Below, in pieces: positions 25,715-34,030 of a stretch of DNA of 64,000 bases. The notes beneath the pieces were generated by a model. That model ran no database searches. It was not told where the DNA came from and worked only from the letters and a program-made list of their open reading frames with translations. The DNA comes from UBA1413 sp964552955 (GTDB taxonomy: Bacteria; Bacteroidota; Bacteroidia; Bacteroidales; Prolixibacteraceae). The DNA is taken from assembly GCA_964552955.1 (NCBI GenBank), contig CAZKIU010000008.1, positions 34,257 through 98,256 on the forward strand, read 5' to 3'. The position numbers and the translations under genes are program-made. Each line of letters starts with the position of its first letter. Within the stretch, counting starts at the first letter, position 1.

Positions 25715-27253
25715 ATGGGGTATAAAGAAATTGACTTGAAACTTCCAACCGGCTACAGCGAGGAGCAGTTGCAACAGCGTATTGGCAAAGCGCTACAGCT
25801 GAAGGATTTCTCGTGGCAGATCCTCAATAAGAGTCTCGATGCCCGTAAAAAGGAGAGCATCCACTGGCAGATGCGTGTTGGGGTGACCTCGCGCGAGCTG
25901 AAGGGGGGAGAGGCCCCTGAGGAGGCTCCTCTGGAGATTCCCTATCGGAAGAGAGGCCGCAAGGCCGTAGTCCTGGGCAGCGGTCCGGCCGGCTTTTTTG
26001 CCGCCCTGGTATTACAGCGCGCCGGGTGGGAGACCACCATCGTGGAACGGGGTAGCCAGGTGGAGCAACGGGCCCGGGGCATCCAGCGCTTCGAGGAGCG
26101 GGGCCTCTTCGACCCCGTGAGCAACTATGCCTTTGGGGAGGGAGGTGCAGGCACCTTCAGCGACGGGAAACTCACCTCCCGGTCGAAACATATTTCCCGC
26201 GAAAAACGGTTCATTCTGGAGAGTTACGTCCGCGCCGGCGCACCACAGGAGATCCTTTATCTCACCCACCCCCATGTGGGGAGCGACCACCTCAGGATGG
26301 TCGTCAAAAACCTGAGACAGGAGTTCATGGAGCTGGGGGGGAGCATCCTTTTTGAGACGCTGCTTGAAGATCTGTCGGTCGAAAATGGAACAGTGCAACA
26401 TGCCGTGACCACAGCCGGGGATCTGGAGGGTTCGGTGTTCGTGCTGGCGCCGGGCCATTCGGCCTATGAGACCTACCGGATGCTGATGCGGCGGGGCGTG
26501 CCCTTCCGGACCAAGAATTTTGCATTGGGTTTCAGGGCAGAACATGAGCAGGAGATCATCAACCGGGGGCAATGGGGGGTGGCGAAACTTGCGGGGGTGA
26601 AAGCCGCCGAATACCGGCTCACCTCCAATAACGAAGGAGCGCTTCCGGTCTTTACTTTCTGCATGTGCCCGGGGGGCATGGTGGTCCCCGCCACGGCCTA
26701 CGCCACTACCAATATTGTCAACGGCATGAGCCTCTACCAGCGCAATGGTCATTTTGCCAATGCAGCCTGCGTGGCAGGGCTTCACCCCGATTTACTGGCC
26801 GGCCGGGAGGTGAATGCCGCCGAAGCCCTCGACAGGCTCCAGGAGCTCGAGGAGCGCTTCTACCACTTCAGCGAGGGCTACCGCGCCCCCTTCTGCACCA
26901 TCCGTGATTTTCTTAACCGCAGGAACAGCACAAGCGACCCCGATACCTCTTACCCCCTGGGGCTGATTCCCGCTCCCCTCTGGGAGATGGTCCCACAACC
27001 GGTCACCGATGCCCTGAGCCTGGGATTGCGCGACTTCAACCGGAAACTGAAAGGCTATGAAAACGGCATCCTTCTGGGCCTCGAAAGCAAGACCTCCAGT
27101 CCGGTGCAGGTCATCCGTGATGAAACCGGCCAATGCGAGGGATTCACCAACTTGTACATGGCCGGTGAAGGGAGTGGCTATGCCGGGGGAATCATCTCCA
27201 GTGCCGCCGACGGCATCCGCATTGCCCTGACTATCGCATGCCGCAAACCATAG
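25715..27253 (+). CDS. NAD(P)/FAD-dependent oxidoreductase (COG2509 type)
   Basis: Uncharacterised FAD-dependent dehydrogenase of 512 aa. N-terminal small domain (MGYKEIDLKLPTGYSEEQ ... SLDARKKESIHW), then the dinucleotide-binding VVLGSGPAGFFAALVLQRAG, a YAFGEGGAGTFSDGKLTSR segment conserved in this family, and a C-terminal GEGSGYAGGIISSAADGIR FAD motif. MGYKEID was chosen as start because it matches the family N terminus; the open frame extends 57 bp upstream. The reaction is not established. The stop overlaps the convergent trkH stop by 23 bp. Confidence 0.85.
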   Translation: MGYKEIDLKLPTGYSEEQLQQRIGKALQLKDFSWQILNKSLDARKKESIHWQMRVGVTSRELKGGEAPEEAPLEIPYRKRGRKAVVLGSGPAGFFAALVLQRAGWETTIVERGSQVEQRARGIQRFEERGLFDPVSNYAFGEGGAGTFSDGKLTSRSKHISREKRFILESYVRAGAPQEILYLTHPHVGSDHLRMVVKNLRQEFMELGGSILFETLLEDLSVENGTVQHAVTTAGDLEGSVFVLAPGHSAYETYRMLMRRGVPFRTKNFALGFRAEHEQEIINRGQWGVAKLAGVKAAEYRLTSNNEGALPVFTFCMCPGGMVVPATAYATTNIVNGMSLYQRNGHFANAACVAGLHPDLLAGREVNAAEALDRLQELEERFYHFSEGYRAPFCTIRDFLNRRNSTSDPDTSYPLGLIPAPLWEMVPQPVTDALSLGLRDFNRKLKGYENGILLGLESKTSSPVQVIRDETGQCEGFTNLYMAGEGSGYAGGIISSAADGIRIALTIACRKP

Positions 27254-28802
27254 CCCTGATCAGGGCTAAAACCGGAATCACCTCCAGCCTCCCGGCCAGC
27301 ATCTCAAACATATAGATGATTTCCAGTCCCGCCGGCATGGAAGGATCCACAATGCCCGCACTCAGCCCTACCGTCCCGATGGCGGAAGCCGATTCAAACA
27401 ACATAGCGTAACCATTATGCCCTGATGGATAAAAGAGAATGGAGATCAGGGCGCACCCTATCATGATGATTAAAAACAGGACCGCCATAGAGAGGGCGGA
27501 GGCAAATTCACTGTTAAACTCCTCAGGAGCCATGGAATGGCCGTTGAAATGAGGCAGTTTAACCGTATGCTCTGAATAAATAAGGCTTTTTACCTGCCTC
27601 TTTAATCCCTTGATGATGATCAGAGCGCGGATCATCTTAATGCCGCCGACCGTTGCACCGGAAGCCCCCCCGATGAACATCCCGGCGAAAATGATAAACA
27701 GCACCGGGAGGTTGTCCCATTGATCAATGGCGGAAGTTTGCCAGCCTGTGGTGGACAAAGCACTTACAAACTGAAAAATTCCTTCACGGAAAGGAACCGC
27801 TCCACTTCCCGGGTTCCGCAGCAGTAAGGAAAGGATAAGGCTGCCCGCCACAAATAAAAGAACCAGAGCACCAAACTGCCGGTCTTTCCAAAGGGTATTC
27901 CATTTCCGTTCAAAGAAAATCTTGTAATAAAACGCCAGTGAGAACGACCCCATGATCATGGGAAGGAGATACAGCGTCTCCATGGCGTAAGATCGATACT
28001 CTGCTATGCTGTTATCCAGGGTGCTGAAACCTCCCGTGGCGATTCCGCTCATGGCATGATTGACGGCGTCGAAGAAGACATCGGTGAGAGGATATCCGGG
28101 AAGGATAAGGCAGGTACCTATAATCAGGTATACAATCAGAAATAGAGTTACCAGAGCATAGATTTTCCAGATGCTTCTGGCGGCTTCGATCACCCTGGGC
28201 TTTAGTTTCTGGATGGGGGATTCTGAATGGTATAAGGATAAAGCTCCCTTTCCGGAAAACTGCCTGAAAACAGCCACAACCATGATGATAAAACCAGCCC
28301 CTCCCACCCAGTTGGCCAGGGAACGGTAAAACAACAAGCCGTGACCTATGGAAGGTTCATGGACAGCCAGCGTATATCCTGTAGTGGTATAAGCGCTGAC
28401 ACTTTCAAAAACACAATGAAGGGGATGAGAAAAAAAGAAAAGGCTGGATAGACCATATTCTGCTCCCGGGGGGATAAATCCCTGCATGACATCGACCGGC
28501 GTTATGCATGAAATAACCAGAAAGGGCAAACCCCCCATGATCGCAAGGATGAACCAGGAAGCCGTTGCAATCAGGATGGCCTGGTGGGAATAAGGTTCAT
28601 CAGCATGGCGGAAGAGTCTGTATAATAAATATCCGGCCGACCCCAGGATCGTTCCGGAAATCAGAAATCCAGCAGCGGAATACCATTCCCCGTATATCAG
28701 CGCCACCAAGGAAGGCAAGACGATGATGCCCGATTGCAGGATAAGCAGACATCCTGCTATTTTCAAGGTTTTACCCAACATCTTCCTCATTTTTTGAGTC
28801 AT
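27231..28802 (-). CDS. TrkH-type potassium uptake protein
   Basis: Integral membrane K+ translocating subunit, 523 aa, with about ten or more hydrophobic helices. Four P-loop filters are visible: SVSAYTTTGYTL, AMSGIATGGFST, ALSTTGWQTS and SASAIGTVGLSAG, each with the conserved Gly. It differs strongly from the divergent trkH at 29065. The start was set at MTQKMRKMLG; a second Met four codons in is possible. Normally works with a TrkA-type NAD-binding regulator, not seen in this window. The C-terminal end overlaps the flavoprotein gene on the other strand. Confidence 0.92.
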   Translation of the reverse strand: MTQKMRKMLGKTLKIAGCLLILQSGIIVLPSLVALIYGEWYSAAGFLISGTILGSAGYLLYRLFRHADEPYSHQAILIATASWFILAIMGGLPFLVISCITPVDVMQGFIPPGAEYGLSSLFFFSHPLHCVFESVSAYTTTGYTLAVHEPSIGHGLLFYRSLANWVGGAGFIIMVVAVFRQFSGKGALSLYHSESPIQKLKPRVIEAARSIWKIYALVTLFLIVYLIIGTCLILPGYPLTDVFFDAVNHAMSGIATGGFSTLDNSIAEYRSYAMETLYLLPMIMGSFSLAFYYKIFFERKWNTLWKDRQFGALVLLFVAGSLILSLLLRNPGSGAVPFREGIFQFVSALSTTGWQTSAIDQWDNLPVLFIIFAGMFIGGASGATVGGIKMIRALIIIKGLKRQVKSLIYSEHTVKLPHFNGHSMAPEEFNSEFASALSMAVLFLIIMIGCALISILFYPSGHNGYAMLFESASAIGTVGLSAGIVDPSMPAGLEIIYMFEMLAGRLEVIPVLALIRAMVCGMR

Positions 28803-28914
28803 ACAAAGTTCTGTCTGAAACCATAAGGGCTTTATAAAAATGACTGCCGGTGCCATAAAATAATTGTAAGTCAACGATGCAAGAGCTGTTGACGTCAGCC
28901 TTTCTTCTTTTTAG

Positions 28915-28936
28915 AATCTTTATAAAATCTTTATAA
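28915..28936. promoter_or_regulatory. Candidate KdpE-like operator: AATCTTTATAA x2
   Basis: Two perfect head-to-tail copies of an 11-bp unit. Within it, TTTATA-AAATC-TTTATA (28919-28935) has the hexamer, 5-bp gap, hexamer layout I recall for the E. coli KdpE site (TTTATA-N5-TTTACA), and an 11-bp phase fits OmpR/PhoB-family dimers. It lies in the 262-bp region between the divergent trkH genes, next to the KdpE-like regulator gene. Confidence 0.55.
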
Positions 28937-29064
28937 ACTCCTCTTAATCTTAATACAGCCTTTATTTAATCCACAGTTAGTTTGCAATGCCGTTACAATT
29001 AAAAAAAAAGCTTTGTCAGCAGTCATAATAGACTATTAATCTGTCTGTTACAAACCAATGAAGG

Positions 29065-30516
29065 ATGGGAGAGCCGTTAAGATTCAGAATCATATTCAGG
29101 GTGATCAGCAGCAACCTGTACATTGTGGCAGGCTTTCTTCTTTTCTGTGCCCTGATAGCCCAGTATTACCGGGAGGAGGAGGCTCCGCTGCTGATTCCCG
29201 CCCTGGTGTCCCTTGCCGGGGGCTTTCTGTTACATCTTTTCACCAGAGGTAAAAGAAATGAGATTCAGATCACCCGGAAAGATGCCTATGTGACAGTCAC
29301 CGCTTCCTGGCTGATCATCAGCCTGGCAGGGACCCTTCCCTACCTGCTCTCCCACAGCATTCCGTCATTTGTCGACGCCTTTTTCGAATCGATTTCAGGT
29401 TTTTCCACTACCGGGGCCTCCATTCTCACCGACATTGAAGCCTTGCCCAAATCGGTGCTGCTCTGGCGGAGCCTGACCCACTGGATCGGGGGCATCGGCA
29501 TCATCGTCCTGGTGATCCTGGTCATGCCCTCCCTGAAGATGGGAGGATACCATCTCTTTACCCTGGAGTCTTCCCTTCAGGAGAAGATTCAACCCAAGAT
29601 CAAGGCAGTGGGACTGCGGTTGCTGATGATTTATCTGGCCCTGACGTTCCTCGAAATTGTCCTGCTGCTGCTGGGAGGCATGAACCTCTTTGAGAGTGCC
29701 TGCCACGCCTTCGGGACCGTCGCCACCGGAGGATTCTCCCCTAAAAACACCAGCATCATTGAATATTCGCCTTATATCCAATATGTCATCATGATTTTTA
29801 TGTTTTTGTCGGGTGTCAATTACATGATTCACTATGCGCTGGTCAAGGGCGATCTTAAAAGGATTAAATCCAATGATGAATTGAGATTTTATATTGCCAT
29901 GGTATTTATCATCGGCCTGGTGATCTCCCTCCCTCTTCATTTCACCATGGGAAAACCTGTGGAGGAATCGATCAGGGAGAGTTACTTTCAGGTGATTTCC
30001 ATCATCTCCTGTACGGGTTTTGCCTCTGCTGATTATATGCTGTGGCCGGCTTACGCCTGGACGATCATCTTTCTGGCCATGTTTCTGGGGGGAAGTACCG
30101 GTTCTACCGCAGGGGGTATTAAAATGGCACGTCATCTCATTGCCGTCAGAAACCTGCAACGTTATTTCAAAACGATGGTACATCCTGGTGCAGTGATGCG
30201 GATCCAGATCAACAACAGGGGACTCGATGAAGTCACCAACAGTTCGATCCTCAGCTTCATTGTCTTGTATTTTCTGGTGTTCATCATCGGAACGCTACTG
30301 GTGATGATCCAGGGGCTCGATTTTCAGGTGTCGGCCAGTTCCGTGGCCACCTGCATGGCCGGGATCGGCCCTGGTCTGGGCAGTGTGGGGCCGGTGGGGA
30401 ATTTCGCCCACATTCCCGATAGCGCTAAACTCATCCTCTCGGGACTGATGCTCCTCGGAAGACTCGAGATCTACACCGTCCTGATGCTTTTCACCCGTGA
30501 ACTCTGGAAAAGCTGA
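29065..30516 (+). CDS. TrkH-type potassium uptake protein
   Basis: Second K+ translocating subunit, 483 aa, of standard TrkH/TrkG length. P-loop filters: SISGFSTTGASIL, AFGTVATGGFSPKN, VISIISCTGFASADY and ATCMAGIGPGLG. Start at ATG 29065 with MGEPLRFRIIFRVISSNLY. It is followed after 47 bp by the KdpD-like kinase gene, which has its own promoter-like boxes. Confidence 0.94.
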   Translation: MGEPLRFRIIFRVISSNLYIVAGFLLFCALIAQYYREEEAPLLIPALVSLAGGFLLHLFTRGKRNEIQITRKDAYVTVTASWLIISLAGTLPYLLSHSIPSFVDAFFESISGFSTTGASILTDIEALPKSVLLWRSLTHWIGGIGIIVLVILVMPSLKMGGYHLFTLESSLQEKIQPKIKAVGLRLLMIYLALTFLEIVLLLLGGMNLFESACHAFGTVATGGFSPKNTSIIEYSPYIQYVIMIFMFLSGVNYMIHYALVKGDLKRIKSNDELRFYIAMVFIIGLVISLPLHFTMGKPVEESIRESYFQVISIISCTGFASADYMLWPAYAWTIIFLAMFLGGSTGSTAGGIKMARHLIAVRNLQRYFKTMVHPGAVMRIQINNRGLDEVTNSSILSFIVLYFLVFIIGTLLVMIQGLDFQVSASSVATCMAGIGPGLGSVGPVGNFAHIPDSAKLILSGLMLLGRLEIYTVLMLFTRELWKS

Positions 30517-30518
30517 TC

Positions 30519-30548
30519 TTTGGGCGTAACATTTTATTGTTACTTTTG
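30519..30548 (+). promoter_or_regulatory. Promoter of the KdpD-like kinase gene
   Basis: TTTG at 30519-30522 and TACTTTTG at 30541-30548 (exact TAnnTTTG) with an 18-bp gap, the best-matched Bacteroidota promoter in the window. It starts just after the trkH stop and ends 15 bp before the kinase ATG. Confidence 0.65.
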
Positions 30549-30563
30549 ATAAGGGAAAGCGTA

Positions 30564-32111
30564 ATGAACAGAAAAAAAGGAATACTCAGGCAAACGGCCT
30601 CCCTGCTCTCCAAAGGATGGGTCCAATATCTTCTTGCCCTGTTAATCATTGGGGTGACCCTGCTCTTTTGTCTCTCTTTCCGCGAGGGGAGTGATTACCA
30701 TTTGGTTTCTTTTATCCTTCTGTTTGTCGTTTCTCTGCTGTCTACCTATCTGGGAACAGGACCCGTACTTCTGGCTTCAACAATGAGTGCCCTGGCCTGG
30801 GATTACTTTTTCATCCCCCCTCACAACACTTTCAAGATTGACAGAACCGATGATATTCTGATTTTCGGTTTGTTTTTCGTCATTGTGGTGGTCAGCGGCA
30901 TCCTGACCACCCGGGTAAGGCGCCAGGAGATGCTGGCCCGCGAACGGGAGCGGAAAACCAATGCGCTCTTCCAGCTGACCCGTGAACTCTCCAAAGCCAG
31001 TGGCATCGGGGAGGTGGTCAGGGTGGCCACTGAGGGTATCTCGGCCCATTTTTCCCCGGAATCACACATTATCCTCAGGCCAAGCCACCTCATCCCCAGA
31101 AAAGAGGGAGAGCTGGTCAGTTACGACCAGCTTCCGGAAACGGAATTACAGGTGGCCCAATGGGTCTTTATCCACTCCCGGAAAGCAGGGGTCTTCACTG
31201 ACCAACCCATGGAGACCCGTTATACCTGGTATCCCCTGACAGGTTCCCGGCTGAATCCGGGCGTCGTGGCCCTCCTGCAGGAAGCATCCTTCGATGGAGA
31301 AATAAAAACCTTCTGGGAAGCCTATATGACCTTGATCTCCAATGCCATCGAAAGAGAATTCCTGGGAGAAATGGCCCAGAAGGTACGATTCCTGGATGAA
31401 TCGGACCGGCTCTACAAAACTTTGTTCAACTCGATTTCTCACGAACTGAGGATCCCCGTAGCGGCGATCATGGGAGCATCGGACACCATCGTGAATACGA
31501 ATGTTTCTCATAAGGTCCTGTCGGCCCTTACCCGGGAGATCTTTACGGCTTCCCTCCGGTTGAACCGGCTGATCGAGAACCTCTTGAATATGTCGCGCAT
31601 CGAAAGCGGTCATATCTCTCCCCGGACCGACTGGCACGATATCAACGACCTGATTAACAAAGTGACTACTGACCTGACCGACGAGCTGAAGCCCTTCTCC
31701 CTCAGGGTGGAGATCGACCAGGAGATGCCCCTGGTGCGCCTTGACTTCGGCCTGATGGAACAGGTGCTTTACAACCTGCTCTATAACGCCACGCAGTATG
31801 CTCCAGCCACCTCTGAGGTCACCATAAGATGCAGCTATAGTGCAGGGAACCTGAACCTGGAAGTGAGCGACCAGGGCCCCGGATTCCCTGAAGACGAACT
31901 GAAAGATATCTTCCGGAAGTTTTACAGGATCAGGGGAAGCCATTCCGGAGGTCTCGGATTGGGACTCTCCATCGTAAAGGGATTCGTAGCAGCCCACAAC
32001 GGAACCATCACAGCGGCCAACAGGAGCGGAGGAGGGGCAAGGTTCACCATTGTGATTCCGTCAGAAGAACCTGACATTACCGGGTGGAAAACCCCGGCGT
32101 CACCTGAATGA
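30564..32111 (+). CDS. KdpD-like sensor histidine kinase lacking the KdpD N-terminal domain
   Basis: 515-aa membrane sensor kinase. Four membrane helices of the KdpD/DUF4118 type (about residues 20-120, with YFFIPPHNTFKI), a GAF-like region (about 135-260), HisKA with phospho-acceptor His293 in SISHELRIPVAAI, and an ATPase domain with N-box NLLYNATQYAP, SDQGPGFPEDE and GLGLGLSIVKGF. The cytoplasmic KdpD and Usp domains of full KdpD (about 400 residues) are absent. It is followed after 63 bp by a KdpE-like regulator gene, so the pair probably senses K+ or turgor and controls the neighbouring trkH genes rather than a Kdp ATPase. Confidence 0.9.
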   Translation: MNRKKGILRQTASLLSKGWVQYLLALLIIGVTLLFCLSFREGSDYHLVSFILLFVVSLLSTYLGTGPVLLASTMSALAWDYFFIPPHNTFKIDRTDDILIFGLFFVIVVVSGILTTRVRRQEMLARERERKTNALFQLTRELSKASGIGEVVRVATEGISAHFSPESHIILRPSHLIPRKEGELVSYDQLPETELQVAQWVFIHSRKAGVFTDQPMETRYTWYPLTGSRLNPGVVALLQEASFDGEIKTFWEAYMTLISNAIEREFLGEMAQKVRFLDESDRLYKTLFNSISHELRIPVAAIMGASDTIVNTNVSHKVLSALTREIFTASLRLNRLIENLLNMSRIESGHISPRTDWHDINDLINKVTTDLTDELKPFSLRVEIDQEMPLVRLDFGLMEQVLYNLLYNATQYAPATSEVTIRCSYSAGNLNLEVSDQGPGFPEDELKDIFRKFYRIRGSHSGGLGLGLSIVKGFVAAHNGTITAANRSGGGARFTIVIPSEEPDITGWKTPASPE

Positions 32112-32174
32112 ATAGATCTGAGGAGCCCCTTATCGCAGGAACTCCCCTCTGATTTCAGAAAAAATGCATCAGCC

Positions 32175-32855
32175 ATGACAGAACAGGAGAACATATTAAT
32201 CATCGATGATGAGAACCAGATCCGGCGACTTCTTGACATCACCCTGTCGGCCAACGGTTTCCGCACCATGCTCACCCCTAATGGTAAAGAAGGGCTGGTC
32301 ATGGCGGCGACACATCATCCCGGACTGGTTATTCTGGATCTGGGCCTTCCCGACATCGACGGGCATGAGGTGCTGAAGAAGCTGAGGGAGTGGTATTTCA
32401 AGCCAGTCATCATTTTGTCGGTGCGGAGTGCGGAAGAGGAGATCATCAGGGCCCTCGACCATGGCGCCAACGACTATCTGACCAAGCCCTTCCGGACGGG
32501 TGAATTGCTGGCCCGGGTCAGGGCGGCCCTCCGTACCGGAGAAAACAAAATCGGAGAAGCAGTGATCGTTTCCGGGAAGGTGAACATCGACCTGGCCAAC
32601 CACGTGGTCAGAAAACAGGAAGAGATCATTAAACTGACTTCCACGGAATTCTCACTCCTCTCCCTGTTGGCCCAAAACAGGGGCAGAGTGCTTACCCATC
32701 AGTTTATTCTGAAAGAAGTATGGGGGTTTGGTTATATAGAACAATCCCAGTACCTGCGGGTGTTCATCGCACAACTCCGTAAAAAACTGGAAGACGACCC
32801 GGCCAAACCTGCCATGATCGTCACGGAATCAGGCATAGGCTACCGTTTCAACTGA
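32175..32855 (+). CDS. KdpE-like response regulator (OmpR family)
   Basis: 226-aa regulator: receiver domain with phosphorylation Asp55 in VILDLGLPDIDG, acidic pocket IIDDENQ, and Lys in DYLTKPFRTGE, then a winged-helix DNA-binding domain (LTSTEFSLLSLLAQNRGRVLTHQFILKEVWG ... YLRVFIAQLRKKLEDDP) as in KdpE. Probable partner of the preceding kinase. A direct-repeat operator candidate lies at 28915-28936. Confidence 0.93.
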   Translation: MTEQENILIIDDENQIRRLLDITLSANGFRTMLTPNGKEGLVMAATHHPGLVILDLGLPDIDGHEVLKKLREWYFKPVIILSVRSAEEEIIRALDHGANDYLTKPFRTGELLARVRAALRTGENKIGEAVIVSGKVNIDLANHVVRKQEEIIKLTSTEFSLLSLLAQNRGRVLTHQFILKEVWGFGYIEQSQYLRVFIAQLRKKLEDDPAKPAMIVTESGIGYRFN

Positions 32856-33001
32856 CCCCTTGCTCCTAACGGAGAGAGTTGTATATCCATTAACTCCAGA
32901 AATATCAAAACCTAAAAGAAATTCCCGGGGAATCAGGTATGATATACACTGTTTCCACGGGAATAAGATTACTACAAATCTGGCTGAAGCCAGAATTCAC
33001 A

Positions 33002-33313
33002 TCAACCCTTTTTGAAAAGGTTTTTCCTTTTGAGGGAAATATAAGAGGGATTGTAACCGGTTTCCTTGGCAATCTGGGCATTGGTCATCCCATTTTCAAA
33101 CATGGCCACAAACTCCTCATTGGTGGTTTTTTTCTTTTTGGCAACCGTGATTTCAGCCCCCATCAGTGCGCTGACTGTTGCCTGCATTTCACTCAGTTGG
33201 GCCTGGAGTTTTTCCAGTTCCTTCCGGTAACTCTCCTGATACTCCCCTACTCTCTTGGTCACTTCGCTTTCAACTAAAGTACCGACCTGCTCGTTAGTCA
33301 ATGTAATTTTCAT
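33002..33313 (-). CDS. Small coiled-coil plus helix-turn-helix protein, unknown
   Basis: 103 aa; no family recognised. Residues about 12-52 (VESEVTKRVGEYQESYRKEL and on) look like a coiled coil; a Lys-rich linker follows; residues about 66-100 (NEEFVAMFENGMTNAQIAKE, then TGYNPSYISLKRKNL) look like a helix-turn-helix. A DNA-binding dimer is the natural inference. A weak SD (AAAGAGG) precedes the ATG. A TATCTTTG -7 match lies far upstream (33484-33491, minus). It is convergent with the KdpE-like gene and sits in an AT-rich stretch. The reading frame could be fortuitous, but its composition speaks for a real gene. Confidence 0.6.
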   Translation of the reverse strand: MKITLTNEQVGTLVESEVTKRVGEYQESYRKELEKLQAQLSEMQATVSALMGAEITVAKKKKTTNEEFVAMFENGMTNAQIAKETGYNPSYISLKRKNLFKKG

Positions 33314-33682
33314 ACCTCTTTAAATTTAAACAATTACTAATCTAATTTTATTACGCTCATAAACCATTCAAACAACCATATCAGAAAACCTAAAATGGGT
33401 GAAAATGATTTGAATCTTTAAAAATTGTAAATGATTTTAAATGTCCCAAGTCAATCCAATTACTTAATAATTGAATTGTTCAACAAAGATATTGATATGA
33501 AATGATATTTTCATAATATCACGTTCAACTTTTAAAAAAAAATCTTTACTTCTTCATGATGAATCATTATATTTTCAGATTTGTGAGTTAACTATTCCCG
33601 GAAAGTATCAAAAAAAACTCCATGCGAAAAAATCGATAGGGATTACGAAAAAATAGTTTTCCCACCGCTGGTTTCTTCTGAT
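33314..33682. other. AT-rich intergenic region
   Basis: Visibly AT-rich compared with its surroundings. It holds TATCTTTG on the minus strand (33484-33491), the near-palindrome TTGAATTGTTCAA (33471-33483) beside it, and, from about 33590, an open frame without a usable ATG leading into the DUF2202 fragment. No RNA gene recognised. Confidence 0.5.
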
Positions 33683-34030
33683 TTGTTTGTCATAGCAATA
33701 CTCATGTATGAGGAAGAGAAAATGGCCAGGGACGTCTACGCTTACTTTTCCACCTTGTACACGCTACCTGTTTTTCGCAACATTACCAAAAGTGAACAGG
33801 TGCATATGAATGCCGTCAAAAACCTGATCACCGGATTTAAGGTTGAAGATGGTGAAATTTTCGAAAAGGGAGCCGGGGAATTTTATAATCCAGAAATAAG
33901 TGCACTATACACAGAATTAACCGGGAAGGGAAAGGTAAGTCTGAGAGCGGCTTCGGTCAACGTGGTGAAAACCTCAAACCGGGGATCTCAGCAAAGTTCT
34001 CCTCCTGTTGAAGGAGGGGGACAAAGGTAA
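33683..34030 (+). pseudogene. DUF2202 protein fragment
   Basis: The encoded MYEEEKMARDVYAYFSTLY ... VFRNITKSEQVHMNAVKNLI ... FYNPEISALYTELTGKGKVS is the recognisable core of the DUF2202 (ferritin-like) family, whose members normally carry an N-terminal signal and a longer C-terminal helical half. Here there is no ATG before the core (only TTG at 33683 or the internal ATG at 33704; the frame is open back to about 33590), and the core stops after about 85 residues, running into the 3' end of the GH20 gene on the other strand. It reads as a relic truncated at both ends; expression is doubtful. Confidence 0.7.

Noticed and set aside
32917..32940. ATTCCCGGGGAAT near-palindrome after the KdpE-like gene as terminator
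   Set aside because: Loop would be one base and no T-run follows.
32939..33277. Plus-strand frame of about 112 codons opposite the small HTH gene
   Set aside because: No recognisable motif; the minus-strand frame has coiled-coil and HTH character and a better start.
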